Origin: Candidatus Methylomirabilota bacterium
GTDB taxonomy: Bacteria > Methylomirabilota > Methylomirabilia > Methylomirabilales > JACQHM01
Direction of reading: 5' to 3'
DNA: 11,288 nucleotides
NCBI GenBank assembly: GCA_016199025.1
Contig: JACQHM010000282.1
Location: 1 to 11,288 of the forward strand
Shown: in pieces, positions 6,405-11,288 of the stretch
How positions within the stretch are numbered: the stretch's first letter is position 1
Layout of the letters: every line of letters begins with the position of its first letter
Notes under the pieces: model-generated
The model's database searches: none
What the model was told of the DNA's origin: nothing
The model's input: the letters and a program-made list of their open reading frames with translations, nothing else
Position numbers and translations under genes: made by a program

Positions 6405-7610
6405 CTATGTACGGGAAGAGCTGTTGATGGTGATATATTCATGGGTGAGGTCTGTGGTCCAGATCACTGTCTCCCCTTCACCTTGATGAAGATCGATGGT
6501 TATGGAGAACTCCCGTCGTTTCATGGACTCCTGGGCGGCCAATTCCCGTTTCTCCCCCAGCCCTCTTCCGCCTCTCACGACCTCTTTTCCATCAAGGGAG
6601 ATATCAACGCGCTCAGCCTGAAGATGGGCCCCCGAAGCCCCCAAAGCCGCCATAAGCCTCCCCCAGTTACAGTCCTCGCCGAAAAAAGCGGTCTTGACCA
6701 GGGGGGAGTTGGCCACCGCCCGGGCCGCCCGTTCGGCATCCCTTACGGTCCTTGCCCCCCTGACACGGATCTCCACCAGCTTCGTGGCCCCCTCCCCGTC
6801 CCGGACGATCATCTTGGCCAAGGCGAGGGTCACCCGATCCAGGGCCTCCTGGAAGAGCCCGAGGGCCCTCTCATCAAGCTTCACGCCCGAGGCCCCATTG
6901 GCAAGAAGGAGGACCGTATCGTTGGTACTCATATCCCCATCGACAGTGATCCGGTTGAAGGAATGGGCCACGGAGCGCCTTAAGGCGCGTTGGAGGATCA
7001 GCCTGGGCACCACAAGGTCGGTGGCCAGAAAGGCGAGCATGGTGGCCATGTGGGGGGAGATCATCCCAGCCCCCTTGGCCATCCCCCCCACATGGATCTC
7101 CTTCCCCTGCCAGGTGAAGGTGACGGCGGCCTCCTTGGGGAACGTATCCGTCGTCATAATGGCCAGGGCCGCCTCATGGCCCCCTTGAGGGGAAAGCCCC
7201 TGGACCGAGGATCGAATCCCTTCCACCACCTTGTCCATCGGGAGGGGCCTCCCAATGATCCCTGTCGAGGCGACGAAGACCTCTTCAGGTTCACACCCGA
7301 TCAGCTCTGCCACCATGGCGGCCATCGCCTGGGCGTCCTTGAGTCCCTGCCTCCCCGTGCAGGCGTTGGCGTTTCCGCTGTTCACGACCAGGGCTTTTAA
7401 CCATCCCTGCTTGAGGCACCGCTGATCGAGAAGGACATGGGCCGCCTTCACCCGATTGGTGGTAAAGACGCCGGCGATGGTTGCCCGCCGGTCCGAGACG
7501 ACGACGGCAAGGTCCGGTTTCTCCCTCTTGATGCCGCAATGGACCCCGGCTGCTCTGACAACTGGGACCGCACAGATCCCCCCCTCAATCTCTCTGATGT
7601 CGCGACCCAT
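6405..7610 (-). CDS. argJ: Glutamate N-acetyltransferase (ornithine acetyltransferase)
   Basis: ArgJ moves the acetyl group from N-acetylornithine to glutamate, closing the acetyl cycle of arginine synthesis; some family members also use acetyl-CoA. The product is 401 residues, typical of the family. The precursor cleaves itself into two chains at the nucleophilic Thr, T190, in SPHMATMLAF (185-194). Most relatives have Asn where H187 stands. The oxyanion-hole motif STG is at 115-117, GNANACTG at 79-86, and the C terminus EYITINSSSRT fits the family ending. I chose the ATG at 7610, with AAGG 3 nt upstream and 5 nt after the argC stop; a longer open frame to 7667 overlaps argC and gives unfamiliar residues. 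It forms a tight pair with argC. Confidence 0.95.
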   Translation of the reverse strand: MGRDIREIEGGICAVPVVRAAGVHCGIKREKPDLAVVVSDRRATIAGVFTTNRVKAAHVLLDQRCLKQGWLKALVVNSGNANACTGRQGLKDAQAMAAMVAELIGCEPEEVFVASTGIIGRPLPMDKVVEGIRSSVQGLSPQGGHEAALAIMTTDTFPKEAAVTFTWQGKEIHVGGMAKGAGMISPHMATMLAFLATDLVVPRLILQRALRRSVAHSFNRITVDGDMSTNDTVLLLANGASGVKLDERALGLFQEALDRVTLALAKMIVRDGEGATKLVEIRVRGARTVRDAERAARAVANSPLVKTAFFGEDCNWGRLMAALGASGAHLQAERVDISLDGKEVVRGGRGLGEKRELAAQESMKRREFSITIDLHQGEGETVIWTTDLTHEYITINSSSRT

Positions 7611-7615
7611 ACGCC

Positions 7616-8668
7616 TTACGGAAAGAGCCCAGGCCCCAAAAGACCAGATCCCTCGTCGAACCCGCACATCACGTTCATCGCTTGGACAGCCTGTCCGGAT
7701 CCTCCTTTGACCAGATTGTCAATGGCGGTGATCACGATCACCCGGCCCGTACGCTCGTCCACGGCGAGGCCGATGTCGCAGAAGTTGGAGCCGAGAACCA
7801 CCTTGGTCTCCGGGACCCGACCCGCGGGCAAGATCCGGATGAAGGGCTCCCCTTTGTAGAAGTCCCGGAACAGTTGGAGGAGGTCTGCGGCATCCTGTCC
7901 CTCCGAGAGATGGCAAGAGATGGTGCTTAAGAGCCCCCTGGTCAAAGGGGCCAGGTGGGGCGTGAAGGTGACCCTGACCTCCTGCCCCGCGAGAAGGGAC
8001 AGCTGCTGCTCGATCTCGGGGGTATGGCGGTGGCGGGCAATTGAATACGCTTTGACGTTTTCGTTCAGCTCCGAGAAGTGGAGGTACAGCTCCATCTTCC
8101 TCCCTGCCCCCGATGCTCCCGAGATGGCGTCGATGACGATGGAGTTGGGATCGATGACCCCGGTCCTCATAAGAGGGGCCAGGCCTAAGATGGCCCCCGT
8201 TGGATAACAGCCTGGAGAGGCCACGAGGCGGGTGTCCCGAATCGCCTCCCGGTTCAACTCCGGAAGACCGTAGGCCGCCTTAGGGAGAAGATCAGGAGCG
8301 AGATGTCGGGTCCCGTACCAGCGTTCGTAGACGGCGGCATCCTTCAACCGGAAGTCGGCACTTAAATCGATGATCTGACACCCCAGAGGATAGAGCCCCG
8401 CCACCGCTGCCATGGCTGTCTTATGGGGGAGGGCCAGGAAGATGACCTCAGCCGAGGAGGCGAGCTCCTGGGGCTCGAGCTTCTGATACCGAAGCTCCAA
8501 GAGGCCGGAGAAAGTGGGGAAGACCTCTCCCACCACCTGGCCGGCGTACGATTCCGAGGTGACCGCGGCAAGCTCGACGGAGGGGTGGTTCAGGAGGAGG
8601 CGGAGGAGCTCGGCGCCCATATAGCCGCTGGCCCCCGCTACCGCGACCTTCAACATTCCTCGTCCCAT
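7616..8668 (-). CDS. argC: N-acetyl-gamma-glutamyl-phosphate reductase
   Basis: ArgC reduces N-acetylglutamyl phosphate with NADPH to the semialdehyde, the third step of arginine synthesis. The product is 350 residues. The NADP-binding loop GASGYMGAELLRLL is at 12-25, the catalytic Cys is C154 in SPGCYPTGA (151-159), and the family motif HRHTPEI is at 213-219. I chose the ATG at 8668 because AGGA lies 5 nt upstream; MLKVAVAGASGYMG from 8656 is also possible but its purine run is too close. The gene starts only 19 nt after the U-run of a strong terminator, which leaves little room for its own promoter. Transcription probably depends on read-through from rpsI. Confidence 0.95.
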   Translation of the reverse strand: MGRGMLKVAVAGASGYMGAELLRLLLNHPSVELAAVTSESYAGQVVGEVFPTFSGLLELRYQKLEPQELASSAEVIFLALPHKTAMAAVAGLYPLGCQIIDLSADFRLKDAAVYERWYGTRHLAPDLLPKAAYGLPELNREAIRDTRLVASPGCYPTGAILGLAPLMRTGVIDPNSIVIDAISGASGAGRKMELYLHFSELNENVKAYSIARHRHTPEIEQQLSLLAGQEVRVTFTPHLAPLTRGLLSTISCHLSEGQDAADLLQLFRDFYKGEPFIRILPAGRVPETKVVLGSNFCDIGLAVDERTGRVIVITAIDNLVKGGSGQAVQAMNVMCGFDEGSGLLGPGLFP

Positions 8669-8687
8669 GACGTTCCTCAAGGGGTAT

Positions 8688-8719
8688 AAAAAAGGGGAGG
8701 CCAGCCCGAGACCTCCCCT
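8688..8719 (-). terminator. Intrinsic terminator between rpsI and argC
   Basis: The minus-strand RNA has a perfect 8-bp GC-rich stem, AGGGGAGG (8712-8719) with CCTCCCCT (8693-8700), extendable inward by a U-G and a C-G pair. Five more U follow directly (8688-8692). It lies 17 nt beyond the rpsI stop and ends the ribosomal-protein unit, or at least attenuates entry into argCJ. Confidence 0.85.
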
Positions 8720-8735
8720 GGTCTGTCAGAGTTCG

Positions 8736-9131
8736 TTACCGTTTGGAGAACTGGAACCTGGCCCGGGCGCCTTTCTGCCCGTACTTTTTCCTTTCCTTCT
8801 CCCTCGGATCCCTGGTCAAAAGCCCAGCCCTCTTCAAGGGCGTCTTGAGCCCCGGGTCGGCATGGAGAAGGGCTCGGGACACCCCGAGGCGAATAGCTCC
8901 GGCTTGACCGGTCAGCCCCCCGCCGTCCACGTTGGCGTAAACGTCGAATTTCCCCTCGACCCCAGCGACCTTCAGCGGCTGGGTCACCAGGAACCTCCAG
9001 GCCTGGCGGGTGAAGTACTCATCGAGGGCTTGCTCGTTGATCAGCATCCGCCCTTCTCCGGGCTTGAGCCAGACCCGCGCTACAGACCGCTTGCGCCTTC
9101 CTGTCCCGTAGTAGACCGCCTCGGCTTCCAT
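8736..9131 (-). CDS. rpsI: 30S ribosomal protein S9
   Basis: S9 lies in the 30S head; its C-terminal tail reaches the P-site tRNA. The product has 131 residues, normal for the family. Family sequences are YYGTGRRKRSVARVWLKPG (7-25), VDGGGLTGQAGAIRLGVSRA (68-87), the basic segment around LLTRDPREKERKKYGQKGAR (103-122), and the invariant ending QFSKR. GGAGG lies 4 nt before the ATG. It is paired with rplM, as in almost all bacteria, across a 74-nt gap that contains a REP-like palindrome. Confidence 0.98.
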   Translation of the reverse strand: MEAEAVYYGTGRRKRSVARVWLKPGEGRMLINEQALDEYFTRQAWRFLVTQPLKVAGVEGKFDVYANVDGGGLTGQAGAIRLGVSRALLHADPGLKTPLKRAGLLTRDPREKERKKYGQKGARARFQFSKR

Positions 9132-9157
9132 CGTACCTCCGTAATCATGAGTTACAC

Positions 9158-9210
9158 CGTAGGAGCGGCTTCCAACCGCGACCGAATCGCGTCAAGATGG
9201 CGCTCCTACG
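9158..9210. repeat. REP-like palindrome overlapping the rplM stop codon
   Basis: A perfect 10-bp inverted repeat, CGTAGGAGCG (9158-9167) and CGCTCCTACG (9201-9210), encloses a smaller hairpin, CGCGA-CCGAA-TCGCG (9177-9191). A GCGG/CCGC stem (9165-9168 with 9176-9179) is an alternative. The left half resembles the head of REP elements of the Pseudomonas type, which carry GTAGGAGCGG and then CCGCGA around a small loop. The right arm supplies the TAG stop of rplM (9206-9208). REP elements are mobilised by RAYT transposases; none is encoded here. Confidence 0.6.
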
Positions 9211-9664
9211 AAGACCCGACCTGTCGATCTTTCGAGACGAGGGGCAACAGTTCAGGTTTCTGAGCCTGATGAGGATGGGTCGGCCCTACATACACTTTCA
9301 GCTTCTTTAAGAGCGCGTCGCCTAGTCGATTCTTGGGCAGCATCCCCTTCACCGCAAGTTTGAGCACCCGCTCAGGATGGTCTTTCAGAAGCTTCCTGGC
9401 CGTCACAGATCTGAGCCCCCCGGGATAGCCGGTATGCCAGTGGTAAACCTTGTCCTGGAGCTTCTTGCCGGTCAGGATCACCTTCTCAGCGTTCACGACC
9501 ACCACAAAGTCCCCAACGTCAACGTTAGGGGCAAACATAGGCTTGTGCTTTCCCCTGAGGACGGAGGCGATCCGGGAGGCTACCCTTCCCAGGATCTGGT
9601 CCTTGGCGTCCACAAGATACCATCTCTGTTGGATCTCTTCCAGATGCGGATGATAGGTCTTCAC
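9206..9664 (-). CDS. rplM: 50S ribosomal protein L13
   Basis: L13 is an early-assembly protein of the 50S subunit. From the GTG at 9664 the product is 152 residues, beginning MKTYHPHLEEIQQRWYLVDA. Family features are LGRVASRIASVLRGKHK (25-41), VDVGDFVVVVNAEK (48-61), HTGYPGG (77-83) and AVKGMLPKNRLG (104-115). GAGGAGG lies 9 nt before the GTG. The open frame reaches 9727, but that start would lie upstream of the predicted transcription start and overlap the -35 box. The tail after HPHQAQKPE is about ten residues longer than in typical L13, and its stop codon lies within a REP-like palindrome, so the extension may come from that insertion. Confidence 0.96.
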   Translation of the reverse strand: MKTYHPHLEEIQQRWYLVDAKDQILGRVASRIASVLRGKHKPMFAPNVDVGDFVVVVNAEKVILTGKKLQDKVYHWHTGYPGGLRSVTARKLLKDHPERVLKLAVKGMLPKNRLGDALLKKLKVYVGPTHPHQAQKPELLPLVSKDRQVGSS

Positions 9665-9697
9665 AATCGTAAGCCTCCTCTGGAATCTAGGGCTTTT

Positions 9698-9727
9698 AGG
9701 ATAGGGTATTTGAGGAAGGGATGTCAA
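9698..9727 (-). promoter_or_regulatory. Sigma-70-type promoter for rplM-rpsI
   Basis: The minus strand has a perfect -35 box TTGACA (9722-9727), an 18-bp spacer and a -10 box TATCCT (9698-9703; 4 of 6). A run of eight T (9729-9736) lies just upstream of the -35 box and may act as an UP element. The expected start near 9691 gives a leader of about 27 nt that still contains the GAGGAGG ribosome site. Confidence 0.7.
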
Positions 9728-9763
9728 TAAAAAAAACCAGCCCTCGGAGGCGCCGCCTTACAC

Positions 9764-9926
9764 GCCTCGGCTAAAGCCTTCGGCGTGTAGACGGCCACAC
9801 CTCACCAGCCGGCCAGAGGCAAAGGGTCTAGGCCCGCGATGAAACTGCGGGAATCAGCCATCAGAGGCGCGGCCTGGCTAAAGCTTCGGCCACACCTCCT
9901 AATCCGGACAGGGGCAAAGTCTCTAG
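9764..9926. repeat. Two degenerate direct repeats with a nested palindrome
   Basis: Copy 1 (9764-9831, 68 nt) and copy 2 (9871-9926, 56 nt) share, on the plus strand, GGCTAAAG, an identical CGGCCACACCTC (9792-9803 and 9887-9898), GGCAAAG and CTAG, in the same order. The length difference is explained by an 11-base extra piece in copy 1 (9781-9791) and one further base. That extra piece helps form a palindrome, TACACGCC with GGCGTGTA (9759-9766 and 9782-9789), around an inner GGCT/AGCC pair. No open frame, tRNA or rRNA is visible between 9728 and 9937. Confidence 0.65.
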
Positions 9927-9937
9927 AAAGCGTTCAG

Positions 9938-10675
9938 CTAGAATCCGAACTGGCTGAGTAGACCTTCGGTAAGGTAAAAGAGCAGGACGCCGGCAAAAAC
10001 CAGGAGAGCCATCCCAGGGCCCACTTCCTTGTTCACCTCCGGCATGAGATCGGAGGCGGCCACGTAGAGGATGGCCCCCGCGGAAAGGGCCAGGGCGTAA
10101 GCAACGAGGGCGGGGGCTAACGAGAGGAAGAGGACCCCGACGATGGTCGCTAGGCCGATGAGGGCCGCGGAGCCTAAGGCCCGGGCCCTCCCGGCGCCGG
10201 CGGCCAGCATGATAGAGGCGATGGTGAACCCCTCAGGGACCTTGTGGAGGAAGACGGCGGAGAAAATAAGGAGGCCGAGGGCATGGGAGACAGCAAAGCC
10301 CGAGGCGATGGAGACGCCGTCAAAGAAGCTGTGGACGAAAAGACCCAGGAAGGCCAGGTAGCCCACTGACGCCCCCACCATGGCCTCGGGATGGGTCTCC
10401 TCGCCGAAGTGGAAGTGGGAAGCCAGGGTGTGCTCGAAGAAGTGGACCAGGAGATACCCCAGGAGGACGAAGAGGGGGGTCTGAGAGGTCAGGTGCATGC
10501 TCTCTGGAATCATCTTGAGGAGAGCGACGGCCAGCATGAAACCGACACTCAAGGCGATGAAGGAGCGAAGGAACGCCTGTTCCCTCCACTTCTTGGCGGT
10601 CAAGATCAGGCCGCCCACGAGATCCCCTAGGGCAGCCGCGGCCCCGAAGGCCAGGATCACGAGAAAGCTGTCCAT
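9938..10675 (-). CDS. ZIP-family divalent metal transporter
   Basis: ZIP proteins bring Zn(II) and sometimes Fe(II) or Mn(II) into the cytoplasm. The 245-residue product is almost entirely hydrophobic, with about eight membrane segments. The metal-site motifs of the two central helices are present: HSFFDG (115-120) and HKVPEG (144-149), supported by KMIPES (54-59) and ASDLMPE (207-213). A His-rich stretch (H82, H87, H89, H95) lies in the loop before the fourth helix. It resembles ZupT/GufA-like bacterial members; I do not assign a symbol or metal. The ATG at 10675 has a purine run (AAGGGGGG) 3 nt upstream. It has its own candidate promoter and is flanked by repeats, separate from the ribosomal unit. 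Confidence 0.9.
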   Translation of the reverse strand: MDSFLVILAFGAAAALGDLVGGLILTAKKWREQAFLRSFIALSVGFMLAVALLKMIPESMHLTSQTPLFVLLGYLLVHFFEHTLASHFHFGEETHPEAMVGASVGYLAFLGLFVHSFFDGVSIASGFAVSHALGLLIFSAVFLHKVPEGFTIASIMLAAGAGRARALGSAALIGLATIVGVLFLSLAPALVAYALALSAGAILYVAASDLMPEVNKEVGPGMALLVFAGVLLFYLTEGLLSQFGF

Positions 10676-10711
10676 GGACCCCCCTTAGGACGCAATAGTG
10701 CATGCAATCGT

Positions 10712-10740
10712 ACAATGGATGGGTCTGTTCTTTTTGTCAA
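10712..10740 (-). promoter_or_regulatory. Candidate promoter for the ZIP transporter
   Basis: The minus strand has a perfect -35 box TTGACA (10735-10740) and, 17 bp on, a weak -10 box CATTGT (10712-10717; 3 of 6). The palindrome TGCATGCA (10699-10706) lies at the expected start point and could be an operator, but it matches no Zur or Fur site I recognise. Confidence 0.45.
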
Positions 10741-10816
10741 GGAAAATGTCATGGAGAGTAAGGGAAGGCACAGCCCGCACGGGGGGAGGAGAGATGAGAA
10801 CGGTATCGCCCTGAAA

Positions 10817-10933
10817 GGGAGCAGAGCGGGGTGAGGGTCTTGAAACGCGCGCCAGGGAAGCGTTCAGCCGTCAGCCCTCCAAAATCCGAAATCGGCAATC
10901 CGCAATCACGTGATGGCTTCCGGCTGAACGCTT
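10817..10933. repeat. Inverted repeat enclosing 7-nt periodic repeats; repeat-like DNA
   Basis: This lies in the 295-nt gene-free stretch 10676-10970. A perfect 12-bp inverted repeat, AAGCGTTCAGCC (10858-10869) and GGCTGAACGCTT (10922-10933), brackets a block with period 7: AATCCGA, AATCGGC, AATCCGC, AATCACG (10883-10910). The arms also step by seven (TTCAGCC, GTCAGCC on the left; GGCTTCC, GGCTGAA on the right). Next to it, 10817-10837 carries a GGGAG...GGGGTGAGGG sequence like common GC-rich intergenic repeats. I see no U-run, so a terminator role for the upstream gene is possible but unsupported. Confidence 0.7.
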
Positions 10934-10970
10934 ACCCCCTCCCTAAAGGTTCGCTTCCCGCCCCAACCTG

Positions 10971-11288
10971 TTAGGGCTGAAGCGAATTGTAAAGCTGGCC
11001 ATCATCCACACAGAAGGGGTCCCGCCGGTCATGGGGCACACACACGGTCACCGTCCCCGTACAACTCCCGCTGATGTGGTCATCGGCCGTGAAAGTCACT
11101 TGGTAGACGCGGCCGTTGCCTGTCCCGGCCCGCTCCGCCCGGAGGAGCACCTGGTCCCCCTGGAGCACCGCATCCGGGCTCGTGTCCCCGGCCCCCACAC
11201 CAAGACCGGCTCATCCTGCGTCACCCTGGAGAAGGTGAGCGTCACCTGTTCGTGGACCGGATCGCTCACCCCCACGAACCCCACCGGC
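10971..11288 (-). CDS. 3' end of a secreted/surface-type protein, apparent frameshift
   Basis: I do not recognise a named family. The minus strand reads PVGFVGVSDPVHEQVTLTFS to VTQDEPV in one frame (11287 to about 11204), then continues in another as GAGDTSPDAVLQGDQVLLRA, RVYQVTFTAD and SCTGTVTVCVPHD to a TAA at 10971. The two halves read as one domain of a kind I recall from large extracellular bacterial proteins with beta-sandwich repeats, in which VTQDEPV runs into GDGDTSPDA-like sequence. One extra G near 11194-11204 would restore the frame. It is either a real one-base deletion, making a broken gene, or a sequencing error. The two conserved Cys in SCTGTVTVC are intact. The 5' part lies outside the window. 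Confidence 0.6.

Noticed and set aside
6209..6442. 77-codon minus-strand frame between argJ and rpsB
   Set aside because: It runs across the rpsB promoter and the end of argJ, gives a low-complexity peptide, and has no family likeness.
7611..7667. Longer argJ start overlapping argC
   Set aside because: The extra residues are unlike ArgJ N termini, and the start at 7610 has a ribosome site and lies just past the argC stop.
9729..9736. Run of eight T (minus strand) as a terminator for the ZIP gene
   Set aside because: No stable hairpin directly precedes it (only about 3-4 bp stems); its place upstream of a perfect -35 box fits an UP-like element better.
9728..9937. Possible tRNA or small RNA gene from the strong folds
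   Set aside because: No cloverleaf with a T-loop GTTC and CCA-adjacent acceptor stem can be formed; the folds are explained by repeated palindromic DNA.

Overview
The window is a stretch of bacterial chromosome in which every gene recognised lies on the minus strand, so transcription runs from high to low coordinates. It looks moderately GC-rich. It carries core translation genes, an arginine-biosynthesis pair and envelope-lipid genes. Because it encodes Lnt (apolipoprotein N-acyltransferase), the cell is very likely a diderm (Gram-negative). The gene order rplM-rpsI-argC-argJ-rpsB-tsf-pyrH-frr-cdsA, followed by lnt-prfB, recalls deltaproteobacterial or NC10/Rokubacteria-like lineages. That is an inference from gene order and general protein character, not a proven assignment.

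Layout in transcription order. At 11288-10971 is the 3' end of a secreted or surface-type protein with an apparent one-base frameshift. At 10970-10676 is non-coding DNA with a 12-bp inverted repeat enclosing 7-nt periodic repeats, then a candidate promoter for a ZIP-family metal transporter (10675-9938). At 9937-9728 are two degenerate direct repeats and a nested palindrome. A near-consensus promoter (about 9727-9698) starts the rplM-rpsI ribosomal unit. A REP-like palindrome overlaps the rplM stop codon. A clear intrinsic terminator (8719-8688) follows rpsI, and argC-argJ begin immediately after it with almost no room for a promoter of their own. A second good promoter (about 6385-6356) and a structured leader of about 157 nt precede rpsB-tsf-pyrH-frr-cdsA-lnt-prfB. 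pyrH and frr overlap by 4 nt, and most other gaps are short. prfB runs off the left edge of the window.

The genes work together as a growth module: ribosomal proteins L13, S9 and S2, elongation factor Ts, ribosome recycling factor and release factor 2 serve translation; UMP kinase feeds nucleotide supply; CdsA and Lnt serve phospholipid synthesis and lipoprotein maturation. The prfB gene keeps the classic in-frame UGA and +1 programmed frameshift site, so RF2 should be autoregulated. uppS, dxr and rseP, which often sit around cdsA, are absent here, and lnt-prfB follows cdsA directly.

No new enzymatic system is evident. The most interesting material is between genes: 7-nt periodic repeats arranged as hairpins at two sites, a REP-like element at the rplM stop, possible alternative RNA folds before rpsB and pyrH, and the terminator placed directly before argC.
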